Below, piece by piece: positions 46,019 through 57,790 of a stretch of 64,000 nucleotides of DNA. The DNA is from Beta vulgaris subsp. vulgaris (lineage: Eukaryota; Streptophyta; Magnoliopsida; Caryophyllales; Amaranthaceae). The translations under genes and the position numbers were made by a program. How positions within the stretch are numbered: position 1 is the stretch's first letter; the number at the start of each line of letters is the position of its first letter. Location of the stretch: NCBI RefSeq assembly GCF_026745355.1, contig NC_079206.1, positions 26,727,845-26,791,844 of the forward strand. Direction: 5' to 3'. Below the pieces are notes generated by a model. The model made no database searches. It was given only the letters and a program-made list of their open reading frames with translations, and was not told the origin of the DNA.

Positions 46019-46354
46019 TGGTAGGCGTGTTTTTATTTTGCCTACACCGATGAGTGTGTATTGGACTACCTTATTATAAAGGTTTTACTAAAAACATTTT
46101 TGAAGTCACAAACAAGTATTTAAATGGAGATTCATAAACCTAAATGGATTTTCGGAAATCCTTGGACTTATCCAACGTAGATTTTCCCATCCTGGCTCCA
46201 TGCATGGTCAATGAACAAAAGACTGAGTTCGGGGTGAGGGTACAAACAAAAGACTGAGTTCGGGGGTCAGGAACCATGTCGACATTGTTGGCCTCTACTT
46301 AATATAGACTCATGTAAAATTTTATGCAGAAGAATAACCAAATAATAATTTCAA
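46019..46354 (-). mobile_element. 5' LTR piece of the Ogre/Tat-like element
   Basis: Matches 24311-24650. It carries a small extra tandem duplication (AAAAGACTGAGTTCGGGG twice at 46217-46265) absent from the left copy. After AACCAAATAATA similarity stops abruptly at about 46354, so most of this LTR was removed or replaced. Confidence 0.6.
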
Positions 46355-46969
46355 AGCCCATTTAAGGATATGAAGATGAAGAAGCAATATGGTGAAGATC
46401 AAGATAGAAGATTTGTATAAATCATATAATTTGTATTTTTTTGTTGTAATAATAGTTTCTTATCACTTAATTAATGAAAAAAAATGGAGATGTTTATGCA
46501 TAATTTTCAAAAATAATTACACAATTCTTTTTTAATAAAATGAGTAACCATTGTTATAAATGTTGCATGTTGGACCCCCAATATATCATAGTATATAAAT
46601 TAAATGACTCAATCTTAGTTAAGAGGAAAAATTGCAAATCTAACTCAGTAAAATTGTATGATGATCCATCTTACATTTTAAAAATTATTCTTTATAATCT
46701 TTAAATAGATCAATTGTATAATATGATACAATTAGAAAGGTAATTATGATCTCCTAGTTGAATTTAGGTCGTTTCATGTATATCACTTTAAATGTTCCAA
46801 TACCAATTAGCTAAACACAATCTCCAATTTCTATCTCAAATTGATCACTTTTATTTAAAATAACTTAATAATCTTCAACTAATATTATTTCTCATCCATA
46901 TCAAAGCGTTCAATTATGAAGCGAATCTCTTTTTTAAAAGACCTCCTGAAAATCCTAAGTTTAATAACT
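46355..46969. other. Unassigned AT-rich sequence
   Basis: No gene, and no match noticed to other parts of the window. Confidence 0.4.
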
Positions 46970-47120
46970 AATTGAGGTGATTACTTTCATCCCATTTGAT
47001 CACTAATTGAAGTGATAACTTTCATCCTATTTGATCACTAATTAAGGTTATTATTTTAAATCTTGGTAAAGATGATTAATTTAAACTTTTCCATTTAATC
47101 ACTAATTGAGGTGAATATTT
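46970..47120. repeat. Short tandem repeat with ~36-bp unit
   Basis: Units of the type CACTAATTGAGGTGATAACTT followed by TCATCCCATTTGAT occur three to four times with drift. Confidence 0.7.
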
Positions 47121-47364
47121 TAATCCTTCAAATAATTTTCATAAACTTTACAATATTTTAAACCCTCTTTAAAAGTGTTCAAAATCCTTTTTAATCATTA
47201 AAACTTCAACTATTAATATCTCCTAGTATAGTACTACCATAGTGGTCATTAAAAACTCTCAAAAATCCATACTTTGATATTTAAAACTCCATCATAAGCA
47301 TACCAATAAAAATTCAGCAACTTATAACATGTTTAAAATCCTTTAAAGGTCACTATAACATAGT

Positions 47365-47499
47365 TATAAGGAAAATTTATTTTTAATAAGGCAACCTTTG
47401 GTTGATATTCTCAAAATAAGTCAATCTTTTGATTATCTTAGAATAACTTAACCTTATATCTACTTCTGTCGTAAATGAGTTAATGACATTGAAATTATT
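47365..47499. mobile_element. Left arm of a fold-back MITE-like element
   Basis: GTTATAAGGAAAATTTATTTTTAATAAGGC... through AATAAGTCAATCTTTTGATTA and TTATATCTACTTCTGTCGTAAATGAG is an inverted, diverged copy of 50322-50478. Each arm is about 135-155 bp. The CACTA element sits near the centre of the fold-back. Confidence 0.7.
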
Positions 47500-48174
47500 C
47501 ACTACAAGAAAAGACGATATCAACGACCGCTAAAAACCGTTGCTGATATTCTAACAAGCCGCCGTTAAACCATCGACGACGGTCAACAGTCGTTGATAGG
47601 CCGTCGTTGCAAATATGGTCGCTGATTTAGGAATCAACGACCGTCAAGCCATTGGTAAGTTATCAACGACGGTTTTCTTACTTATCAGCGACCATTTATT
47701 ATAACGACGTTGAGGATATGCCATCGATCGTTTAGAGCTGTTGCTGCATCATTGAATCAACGACGGTTGGAAACAGTTGTTAAATCAATGACGGTTTAAA
47801 ATGGTCGTTGATTTAACGACTGCTTAAAGCAGTCGTTGATTCAGCTAATGTCTGTTTAAAGCGGTCGTTGATTCAAGCCTTTTATGATGCAGGCGGAAGC
47901 CTTACAATTTGCATAAAGGAAGAAACTTGAGAATAGAAAAGAATGAGAAATAACAATTGAATAATCAGTCAATTAGAGAATTCAACTCACTGAAATTATT
48001 TCAACCAAGAAGAAAATGATGGAAGAACAAATTAATATCACAAAGCAAAATTGTAGACAGAAATTTTTTTGTCATTCCACAATAATGGTCAGAGTATTTT
48101 GTAAAATAAATAACTAATTTACACAAAAACTCCCTAAAAGTCAGAAGACGCAAGATTGAAGATGACCACAAAGA

Positions 48175-48417
48175 TCATAAGTATGTTGTGACAACAAAAG
48201 CTTCAAAGTCACATTTCTTCAGATATTCTAACTCTCGTAATTTACAAAAATGTTTTGAAGCAGGGACTAACTTATGTTCCTTGATGGCTTGCTGCATCAT
48301 CAGATAAATAATGGGATTGTGTATGTATAACCTGATGCCAAAGTTGAAATCATCCGATGATTTTATCGCATAAGTCAAACCATCAATAAATCGGTAACAA
48401 ATCACATTCAAGCACAT
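48175..48417 (-). pseudogene. Protein-like segment inside the CACTA element
   Basis: An 80-codon open frame (MCLNVICYRFIDGLTYAIKS...; later YLMMQQAIKEHKLVPASKHF) has a normal protein-like composition, unlike the surrounding AT-rich DNA. I do not recognise the family. It may be another captured exon. There is no evidence of expression. Confidence 0.3.
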
Positions 48418-49428
48418 AACCGAATTTGGGAATTATGACAACACAAGTTAAAATGAGCATAAAAAGTTAATGAGAAAAAACGTAAAATGAGAAATATACT
48501 TTGGTAGGAGCCTTAACGATATCAGAATTAATTGATGCTTGGTTTAATTTGGTTAGCGAACTACTAATGCAGCACAATATATATACTATCTTATAGACTA
48601 TCGCAAAATTGACTTGAATGAAAAAAGAGTGGTAATATGAGCAAAGGTTCCTTGCAAGCTATTCAAGAACTTGAGTTTACATATGGCAGGAGAGAGAGTT
48701 CCAGAAAATCCAATTGAAGCCAGGCTCCTGCATAAATAAGTTCAGCAAGTAGTCACATAACACAAAGCAAGTCTATCTGAATTGATATGCCTAATAAGCA
48801 ACAGTGGATAACCATGGGCTGAATTAACCAAGAAGGAAGGAGCTGGTTACTTAAAAGCTCACTTCCCTCCATTGTGGAAACACTAATTTTTTGAAGAATG
48901 CATCATGATATATATCTGATCCTACAACTATATCATGTAGAATAGGATAAATAGCTTTCAAAAAAAACTTTTGTTGAAGAACATGAATGTTACCTAATTG
49001 TCAAAAATGTTCTCCTTGCTTCTACACTTCACAAAGATAAGGGGTTGCACTGAAAAGTTCAATGATGATCTATCATATTTTTTTATCTCATCCCTGCTAC
49101 CTTCTTCTACTTAAGTTACTATTTATTGAAACACTTTAATCTGTTAATGTACACATGAGGACTAGAGACAATATAGAAGGATAACTTACATCATATAAAG
49201 CAATAAACTACTTGCTCCAGAACACCCTCTCTCTACTTTAAAGAGGAAGCCCAAAACTTACAATGAAATAAATTGACAACAAGAACACGTGAGCAAATAT
49301 AATCTAAAATTATAGGAACAAATGAATTAACAAAAAAGATATAGATATAGTGTATTTTCTCTAAGTAACGATAATTTGTTTGAATTGCAATTCAAAGTGG
49401 GAGATTTGAATACAAGAGAAAAAAAAAA

Positions 49429-49577
49429 AGAATTACTTGGTGAGATGATAGGTGGTGTTGTCATTGCAGAGTTGGCGAATCGAGCTTCGATTTTACAACC
49501 GTTCTCACTGTTCAAAATTGCAGGCTTTGATTCCTCCATTTTTACAGCCGATGGACTCATGAATTTCCCACCTAAAC
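49429..49577 (-). pseudogene. Captured exon-like segment inside the CACTA element
   Basis: On the minus strand GATTGTTTATTTTTTCAG is a strong 3' splice site, followed by an open frame GLGGKFMSPSAVKMEESKPA... ending ...MTTPPIISPSN at a possible GTAATTC donor. The frame stays open for about 50 codons. Together with the leader-like start at 49860-50080 this has the shape of exons 1 and 2 of a host gene. The family is not recognised. Confidence 0.45.
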
Positions 49578-50321
49578 CCTGAAAAAATAAACAATCAAAA
49601 AAAATCAAAACTAAACGTAAAGCAACATGATAAAATAGCAATAAGAAAATCAAATTAGTGAAAAAACAAAAACACACCACAATTTCAACTCAAGAACAAG
49701 AGTAGATCTCTTCGATTTCTCCGCTGACAATGTGACAGATTTCAGATCAGTACCCCCCAAAAAATCGAAAATTGGAAACCCTAGAATTCGAGAAACATAA
49801 AAAAGACGTAGAAAAAAAAGAAAAAAACTTGAAATCAAAATCTCTTACCTTCTTAGAGATGGAGTTGAAGAAACCCTTCTTTTTGGATTCTCTTTTTTTT
49901 CATGTTTCACTTTCTCTCTCCTCAATCTCTATCTCTTCAATAAGAGTCCGTTGCTTCGTTGGATTAAGAGGGAGGAGGAAGGAGCAGATCTGAAGAGGAG
50001 AGAGATAAGGGATTAGGGTTGACCGGTTGAGTAAGGAGAGGGAGGAGAGAGAAGTGAGAACTAGCAACTTTATTTTGTCTTTTATGTCATCAGCGACCGT
50101 TTAACACAATCGCTTAAATTTGAAAAATCTAAAAATTTAAAATGATAAAATTAACGACTGTTTTAAACGGTCGTTGATATACGACTATTTATCCGTCGCT
50201 AACCACTCTAAAAGCAGTCGGTGGCAACGACCGTTTGAAACAGTTGCTGATTGCAAGAATAACGACCATTTTTGGAACCGTCGCAGAGAAGCCGTCATTG
50301 TTTTGGCCTTTTCTTGTAGTG

Positions 50322-50478
50322 ATTATACGTGTCATCTTTTAATATGATGACATTGTGATTTAACTCATTTATAGAAAAAGTAGATACAAGGTTAACTTAT
50401 TCATAGTTAATCGAAAGGTTGACTTATTAAGAAGAACGCACAAAGCTTAACTTATTAAAATTAATTTTTCGTAGTTAT
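50322..50478. mobile_element. Right arm of the fold-back MITE-like element
   Basis: Inverted match of 47365-47499 (GGTTAACTTATTCATAG, GTTGACTTATTAAGAAG, TTAATTTTTCGTAGTTATAA). The ATT at its start is the target duplication of the CACTA insertion. Confidence 0.7.
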
Positions 50479-51268
50479 AAATATCAAAGTATCCAATTTT
50501 CATAAGCTACAACGTAGTACTATAATTTCCAACTCTTAAAACATTAAAAAACCATGCTTTGATGCTTAAAAACCTAACTTAAACACATTAAATAAATCTG
50601 AAATTTAATTATACTGTACAAATCATATTATCTGAAATTTTTATTTAAATCATCAACTTTACAAACTTTAATCATGAAAACATTAAAACAATACTAAAAA
50701 ACACATAAAATTAAATAAATATAAGAGGAAGAAATAAACAAAGAAGAGAGGAAAGAGGAGGAAGGCATACACGAGGGGGTGGCTCTGACGATGGCTACTA
50801 CTGCCGTGCGGTGGCGGTCGGTCGGTGGCGTGGCTGGCCTAGAAGGAGACTGAGAGGAAAGAAAGAAAACTGAAGGGGAAGGGGACCGGTGGAGGAGAGA
50901 GAGAAAGAAAAAAGGAAAGAAAAATATTAGGGTGAGTAATTTTAGTGTGGGGATTTTTGGGATCTCATGAGGTTTATGTAGGTAACCCTTGTGGGATTAA
51001 GGAATTGTTTTTGGACTTTAGTTATTAGTTTAATGAAGATGCTCATGAAAATATAATAAAAGTTTGGGCTCCTCTACCCATTATTTAAAGTGTTTTGTAC
51101 TTTCACCCAACTAATTTCATATAATATAACTTTCAAAGTATGACTAAATAAAATATTTGATTATTTAACATAGTCAATACATTAAGAAATTAATTATTTA
51201 AATACCAAAATATATATAAATATGCTTTAAAATATATTTATAAAATTCATAAAATTATGGGGGATTAC

Positions 51269-52205
51269 ATGAACATAATTCCATGATGCAGGAGATGTTT
51301 ACTTCAGTCACTCAGCTGTGCGATGCCTTTGGGGAACAACAAAACAGGTTGGATGCTCCTATGTCTAAGACTGAAAAGAAATTAAAATTTGTTCCTGCCA
51401 CTCGGGCATCCTCATTCGAGTCCACTTCTGAGGACAAGGCCTCTCCAAAGAATTCTGATCAGGAGGAGGCAAATGAGCAAGAACATGATGATGATGGACA
51501 AGGCAATAAGACCGAAGAAGACTCTGATGATGACTAATATTCTACTTTCCTATTCCCATATTTATATAACTGCTGCTCTAACCTAAAACTCTTTCGAGCG
51601 AGTACCGGCTTCCCCCTCCCCGTATTACAAAACATTTCTTTTGGATGTAATTTTATTTCCTACTAGTTTGTATAATTTGGATAATTAGGACTATTATCTT
51701 TGTATTGTGATCTCCAGGAATAATGGTAGTTACATCATCTCTAGAAAGTTGTTTGAGATACTTAACTCGATGACTTTGATGCTTAACTAAGTAGTTTTCT
51801 ACTAGTTTGTGTTATATGATTTGTTTATGTATATTTTTTGCTCGCATGGTGGGTTTTTGATAATGTCAAAAGAGTGAAAAAATTAATGAAGTTTTCTAAC
51901 TCATTATAAAAGGGGGAAGAGTTTTGATTTCATGAAAGCATTTGAGGCTAGACTAAGTCTAAAAAAGTAGTTAGATTTTTAAAACCAGTTTTGTGAGCTT
52001 AAACTGATTATCTGTTTTGATAGACTCTCTAAGTATGTTGCTTGCAGGGTGCATATTTTTTTCCTTGAGAAAAGGAATGTTTGCTAAGAGAAACATGCTT
52101 GCAGGTAGGTAAGTTCATTGTGATAGGAACTTCATAAGTTTTTCCTAACCATTTGTTATAGTTAACTGTTGAGGAATCATCATCTTCATAGGTGGGGACT
52201 TTGAT
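51269..52205 (+). mobile_element. SIRE-like copia 3' internal region, copy A
   Basis: Directly follows the chromovirus LTR end. It parallels copy B (53718-54566 and the LTR after it): ATGATGCAG.AGATG, ACTCAGTTGTGCGATGCCTTTG-like, GGACTATTATCTTTGTATTG and AGACTCTCTAAGTATGTTGC. At about 52150 it jumps to a piece matching the middle of the SIRE-like LTR (compare 55486-55537), so polypurine tract and LTR start were deleted. Confidence 0.55.
51283..51537 (+). pseudogene. Acidic open frame in the copia 3' region
   Basis: 84 codons: MMQEMFTSVTQLCDAFGEQQ near the start and a very acidic end with EEDSDDD before the stop. In copy B the same frame is broken and shortened. Its place between pol and the 3' LTR fits the variable extra ORF found in SIRE-type copia elements, or the end of a nested gene. 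Role unknown. Confidence 0.35.
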
Positions 52206-52770
52206 TAAGTGTAATCATTATAGTCTACCTCTCTTAAAAGAAGTTTCGTCCCGAAATCATGGCACGAAAAGCCACAAAGTTTCAAAATTTTTACTCAAAC
52301 ATTTATTTGGAAATACTTGTGTCACTCATGAACATATTTTTTTTCTATGCGAAGAACTAATTTATTTTGCACCAATGTGTGCAAATCGCCAAAACAAGTA
52401 TAAAAATGCATTAAAATACCATAAAATAAGGCAAAAAATGCGAAATTCTATCGCATTCTACCCCGCTAAAGAAAACGAGTTACGTCCTCGTAACTCATCT
52501 CAATGAATAACTTAGGACGTTTCTTCTTCATTTCATCTTCGGCTTCCCACGTTGCCTCTTCGTACTCATGGTTAGACCAAAGCACTTTCACAATATTCAC
52601 ATCCTTAGTGCATGTCTATGCACCTTCTATCCAAGATTTTCACAAGCCTTTCCTCATATGTGAGGTACTATCGATTTGAATTCTTGCAAGCTCCAAAATA
52701 TGGAGGGTATTTCACGTGCTTTATGCATTACTGCCTATCTGCTTAAACTTCGGCTTAGTAGTTAGCCCTG
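52206..52770 (-). pseudogene. 3' internal end of another chromovirus copy
   Basis: The order TAGTCTACCTCTCTTAAAAG, AAGTTTCGTCCCGAAATC, then CCCACGTTGCCTCTTCGTACTC repeats that of 29437-29600 next to the chromovirus LTR (polypurine tract, then chromodomain tail). On the minus strand this is the end of pol of a Tekay-like element. Heavily decayed. Confidence 0.5.
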
Positions 52771-53261
52771 GACGAAGAAGATTACAAGAATTCTTCAGAA
52801 AAAAAATTGAGTAGCAAACAAAACTCGCAAGGAGCACTGGAGCAGCAACGAAGAACTTCGAAGGAGCAAAAAAAGAGGCTGCCAGAGAAATGATGGTTGT
52901 CGGGCACCGGCGACGATGAGCGAGGCACCAACCACTTGAGAGAGAAATAGAGGGGTGCTCTTCGAATTAACTTGAGTAGCCGATAGCTTCTAGCTAGTTC
53001 AGTGGATACGATGGGTGATATTTTCAAATTTTCCAAGAAAACCCTAGATCTGGCTTTTTTCCCTTTATATTTTATTCAAGGTAGTTGGGTGTCTCTCTCC
53101 CTCTGAATTTTTACCCACCACGTATCCAGATTCAACCCATCCGAACCCAAACTAAACCAACGTACCCACCCAACTTTCGTTTTGGGGAATGAATCCTAGC
53201 CGTACCCATCCCGTTCCCGTTCCCGTTCCCGGTACACGATTCAGTGTCCGGGAGGAGTAAC
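52771..53261. other. Unassigned segment with CCCGTT hexamers
   Basis: A minus-strand open frame (52782-53036) is Ser/Leu-rich and unlike any family I know. Near 53204-53234 there are about three TCCCGT/CCCGTT hexamers. This could be leader sequence of a chromovirus LTR, which has similar GA-rich content elsewhere in the window. Confidence 0.3.
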
Positions 53262-53717
53262 CATGCTTCATAAGTACTACCATACTAGTCATTGAAAACC
53301 CTCAAAAATCTATACTTTGATATCTAAAACTCCATCATAAGCATACTAATAAAAATTCCAGCAACTTATAACATGTTTAAATCCTTTAGTTGTTAGTTTA
53401 ATGAATATGCTCATTAAAACATTATAAAAGTTTAGGATTTAGTGGTTAGTTTAATGAATATGCTCATTAAAATATTATAAAAGTTTGGGCTACTCTACCC
53501 AATATTTCAATTCTTTTGTGCTCCCACGCAATTAATTTAATATAAAATAACTTTCAAAGTATGACAAAATAAAATATTTGATAATTTAAAATGTCAATAA
53601 TTCCTTTGACTTTAAAATAGTCAACACTTTAAAAAATTAATTATTTAAATACAAAAATATATATAAATATACTCTGAAATATATTTGTAAAATTCATAAA
53701 ATTATAGGGGATTACAT
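53262..53717 (-). mobile_element. Third chromovirus-type LTR fragment
   Basis: Matches the 47250-47364 and 51020-51268 parts of the split LTR (CATAAGCATACTAATAAAAATTCCAGC; AGTTTGGGCT.CTCTACCC; end AAAATTATAGGGGATTACA at 53717). Most of the LTR middle is deleted; a phrase ATGAATATGCTCATTAAAA is doubled. Confidence 0.65.
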
Positions 53718-54565
53718 GACCAGAATTTCATGATGCAGTAGATGCTTACTTCAGTCCCTTAGTTGTGTGATGCCTTTGTGGAGCAGCAAAACAGGTTGGA
53801 TGCTCGTGTCTTTAAGGCTGAGAATAAGTCAAAAGTTGTTCATACAACACGGGCATCCTAATGATGGCTAATATTCTACTTTCCAATTCCTATATTTATA
53901 TTACTGCTCTAACCTAGAACTCTTTCTGGTACCCTCCCCCCTCCCCATATTACAAACCCTCCCTCCCCCCCTCCTATTACAAAACATTTATTTTGGATGT
54001 AATTTGATTTCCTGCTGGTTTGTATAATTTGGATAATTAAGACTATTATCTTTGTATTGTGATCTCTAGGGATAATGGTAGTCACATCATCTCTAGAAAG
54101 TTGTTTGAGCTACTTAACTCGATGACTTTAATGCTTAACCAAGTAGTTTTCTATTGGTTTATGTTATATGATTTGTTTTTGTATATTGTTTGGTTGCATG
54201 GTTGGTTTTTGGTAATGTCAAAAGAGGGAAAAAATTGATGAAGTTGTTTGACTCCTTAGAAAATGGGGAAGAGTTCTGATTTCATGATAACTGTTGAGCC
54301 TAGACTAAGTCTAAAGAGTAGTTAGAGTTTTTTTATTTAACCAATTTTATCAGCTTAAACTGATTATATGTTTTTGATAGACTCTCTAAGTATGTTGCTT
54401 GCAGGGAAGTGTACATATATATTGTGTTCCTTGAGATAAGGAATGTTTCCTAATAGAAACATGCTTGCGGATAGGTAAGTTCATTGTGATAGGAACTTCC
54501 TAAGTTTTTCCTAACCATTGTGATAGGAACTTCATTGTTTGTCATCATAAAAAAAAGGGGGAATT
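53718..54565 (+). mobile_element. SIRE-like copia 3' internal region, copy B
   Basis: Second copy of the segment at 51269. It ends in a polypurine tract (AAAAAAAAGGGGGAAT, about 54549-54564) next to an LTR start. The acidic frame of copy A is broken here. Confidence 0.6.
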
Positions 54566-55755
54566 TGTTGGATTAATAAGCTTATGTTTCGAATGATAAC
54601 AAACTGATGCATTATTGTGTGTTTCTATGATATATGCATGTGTATATATAACCATGTTTTTGCAGCAAATGGATAGACAAAGGCTTGAGTTGAAGAATGC
54701 TCCCAAGTTCATCAAATGAAGTCATTGAGAGTCTTTGGAAAATATCATGAAGATTATAATACTTATTAATTACGTCTCTATGATATAATCTTGTGTAAGT
54801 CTTAAATTTGTTTTGGGTGTGTTGCTGAATGTGAAAAGAAGTTATGATGTTGTAAGATCATTTGCAAACGTGATCTTAGAACATACACTTCCTTCTAGTC
54901 GGTGAACTGTTCTGAGATAATTGCCAGATTAGTTAACTGTACTATGTTTCGAATTTCAAGTCCTAAATTATTTTTGAAAAGATTCCATCAAGATACTTTC
55001 CTAAAATCTATTTTGCGAGACGGACTTTGCGTGTATATATTGTTGTTTAAGTATGATTTATAATCTAAATATGTTCATTAAAACATTATATATTGTTGTT
55101 TAAGTATGACCTAAGAAATCAAAATAAAGTCAAAGGGAATATATTTGCCAAAAATTGTCAAGAGAAATTTAGGCAAATATATTTCCATATTTGGATAGTT
55201 CCTATTTTTCAACTCAAGGCCTACTTAAGCAAGCAACATTGCACGAAATTCATTTAGCTTTTCCCAAGAAAAACTCCAAGTTAACGAAAAGCTTATTGCA
55301 CCTCATACAAACCCTAAAAACACAGGTAAGATAAGCACAGCAGTAGAGAGTAAAAATAGTCTCCATTAAAGCTTTTTGGAAGCACGGTTACAAGGGAACT
55401 TCTTTGAACTTAACTACCTGCTAGTGTGCAATGTTGATGGGGAAGTTATTCAAGGGATCACTTCATTGAACAATTATAGTAAACTGTTGGGGAATCATCA
55501 TCTTCATAGGTAGAGACTTTGATTGCGTGTAATCATTTTTATTCATCTTAGTTGATTAATAAGAGTAATTAGAGTAGTGGAGAACATAGGCTTAAGTTGC
55601 GTTGAACCTCCTTAAATATGTGCATGTGTTGATTTATTTCGCTGTGTATAGTAGATTAGATCTCATTTGGGTCTCAATTCCATTAACATATCAAATTGAA
55701 GAAAAAAATTATGAATCAACTCACATACACAATTCAACCTCCCTCTTAAGTATTA
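54566..55755 (+). mobile_element. SIRE-like copia 3' LTR, plus strand
   Basis: Starts TGTTGGATTAATAAGC right after the polypurine tract and runs to AATTCAACCTCCCTCTTAAG near 55750, the usual pre-terminal phrase of SIRE-type LTRs. The expected CA end is not clear; it merges into the Tat-clade sequence. Confidence 0.65.
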
Positions 55756-57790
55756 TATGGGTCTTCTGATGCATCCATGAAAGTGAGGATTTCATATCCT
55801 GTCGTCGCGTCAACCATAGCGTCGATGTGTGGGAGAGGGATCGGGTCCTTAGGACATGCTTTATTTAGGTCTGTGAAGGATATGCAGACTCTCCACTTCT
55901 CGTTTTTCTTACCCACAACGATGTTGCTAGCCAGTCCGGCTACTTTACTTCTCTGACCTTCCCCGTCTCGATGAGCTTTCTCCCTTCGTCATTATGATCT
56001 GGTTCCTTTCTGGTGCAAACTTTCGTTGCTTATGTTTAACAGGCTTGTGACTTTGATCGACGTTCAACTTATACATTATGACATATATCATATCTTCATA
56101 AGACCATGTAAAATAATCTTGGTTAGGTTTCAAAAAATTAATTACCTGAACCCTTAATTCAAGTCCCAAGGATCACCCAATATAGACGACGTGATTAGGA
56201 TGGTCTGGATCTAGCACCACTTCGTCGATTTGTTGTTCGGCTGGCTCGTCTAGTGCTGATTCACTCTATAATTGCTAGATCGTCGCCTTGGATGGGTTGA
56301 TTAACGTGTTGTATCATTCTCTAGTTGCCTTTTGTTCTCCCTTGATTTCTTGGGCACCACATTTGATCGGGAATTTGATCATCTAGTTACCTCTCTTCTA
56401 CATGTGATGCAATCTTTCGTCTTATGAACATGATCATGGTGAAATTGGCACCACTTCATCTGTTCTTTCTATGCATCTGGACGATCACTCTTCTGTGGCC
56501 AATGTAGAGGGGCTCCGATCTTCGTCAATGAATTCACCACACCTCCAACATCGACTGGAAATGTGTTGTTGTGAATTTTCATATTTGTACCTACATTATC
56601 CTGCACATCATTAACATTATCTACCTGGTTTGGATAGCTTACGAATGAGACCTCAAATTATGTCGTTTCGTGGATGATTTTCGATAGCTCGACCTCTCTA
56701 ACAAGTGACGTGTCAAAATGGTGTTGAGGATGATGTCATCTTCTTCTAATCTCATCTAAGCTCAGGCTTTGGACACTACCTCTTCAAAGGTGGTGCATCC
56801 ATATTTATTAGACAATTGTATAGCATGGACCGGAGGATAAGACCCTTTCTAAAGCATTGTATAGCCTTCTTTGTCTCCAGATCCTTGATCCCATTACTTA
56901 TTTGTTGAAGGGGTTGTAGTAGTCACGGACTATTTCACCTGGGTTGTGCACGACACCATATCGATCGATTATTTACTTTTGGAGGGTTTGACTTCCTTCT
57001 AATTTATCGTAGAACTTATTGACCAGAGTTGAGAACTTATCGATGCTTCATGGCTTTAAAGATCTGAACCACTTCAATGCAGTTCCAGTCAAGGTAGGTC
57101 TGACAGACTTATACATACAATCCTCGAACAACAGATTCCAGGGGATGGACGCTTGACACATTCGTTGCTTGTACATAGCAACATGCTCGGTTGGGTTGGT
57201 TCATCCATCATATGTCGCAGTCAGTGTGGGGAGATTGAGCTTTTCTGGTAGCTTGGCCTTTGCAATCTTCTCGACGAATGGTGACACTGCAAATATGTCT
57301 CTATTATCCATGATGCTTGGGGTTAAAGCTCCTGGGAATTGAGATAACAACTTCATTATCCAACGAATCTACTTCTCGATCAATTGTCTTCATTCCCTTT
57401 ACCGTGGGATCTTCATCTTATTAATGTTCTCCCTCAGGACATATTATCTCTCCTTCAGTTTCCTCGTCGGAGTTGGGTTCTTCGTCTCTGTCGAAATCTG
57501 TGCTATTTGTGTTGAATAGGTTCCCCATGCATCGAATCTTCTCAAGGCTTTGTTGACGTTTGAGCTTGGAGGCTTTCGTCCACTCCATCTCTTCTTGTAG
57601 TTTAGCTACCTTCTCTTGCGACATGGTAAATTTAGATGACAATCATTTGTGGACTTTCTTGATTTCTGCCATCTCCGTCTTCATCTGCTCGCACATCGCT
57701 ACCATTCTTCAGGATTTATTGGTGCAACCATTCCTTTCGATTGTTAAGAGAACATAAAATCTAATTGTGGGGCCCATAATGGTACCAAAT
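55756..57790 (-). pseudogene. Decayed Tat-clade (Ty3/gypsy) gag-pol remnant
   Basis: Reading down the minus strand: a possible primer site (TTTGGTACCATTATGGGCC, 57788-57769), the gag N-terminus (coiled-coil-like AKLQEEMEWTKASKLKRQQS at 57600), decayed gag (56750-57350), decayed protease/linker, and the start of RT at 56170-55760: FLKPNQDYFTWSYEDM, KLNVDQSHKPVKHKQRKFAP, then in other frames WRVCISFTDLNKACPKD and PLPHIDAMVDATTGYEIL. These are Tat/Retand-type RT motifs. The rest of pol is missing where the copia LTR abuts. Many stops. Confidence 0.75.

Larger units (their letters stand above)
47500..50321 (-). mobile_element. Non-autonomous CACTA element carrying gene-like exons
   Basis: Ends CACTACAAGAAAAGACGA (47500) and, inverted, CACTACAAGAAAAGGCC (to 50321), with ATT on both sides (47497-47499 and 50322-50324). 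Subterminal zones (47520-47880 and 50095-50300) are packed with CAACGACCG/CGGTCGTTG in both senses. No transposase is seen. The minus strand has a leader-like CT-rich zone (50080-49930), an ATG with a short frame to 49860 and a GTAAGAG donor, then an exon-like segment (see separate entry). This looks like a Pack-type element carrying host gene parts. Confidence 0.88.
47130..51268 (-). mobile_element. Chromovirus-type LTR split by a fold-back element and a CACTA element
   Basis: The pieces 47130-47364 and 50479-51268 match the isolated LTR at 40.8-43.4 kb (shared: CTCCTAGTATA, CAGCAACTTATAACAT, the GA-rich patch at 50690-50930, and the end TTTATAAAATTCATA...GGGGGATTACA). The LTR ends at 51268. 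Between the pieces lie the inverted fold-back arms and the CACTA element. Confidence 0.65.

Noticed and set aside
53204..53234. CCCGTT hexamers as an interstitial telomere repeat
   Set aside because: The plant telomere unit is CCCTAAA; these hexamers differ and number only about three.
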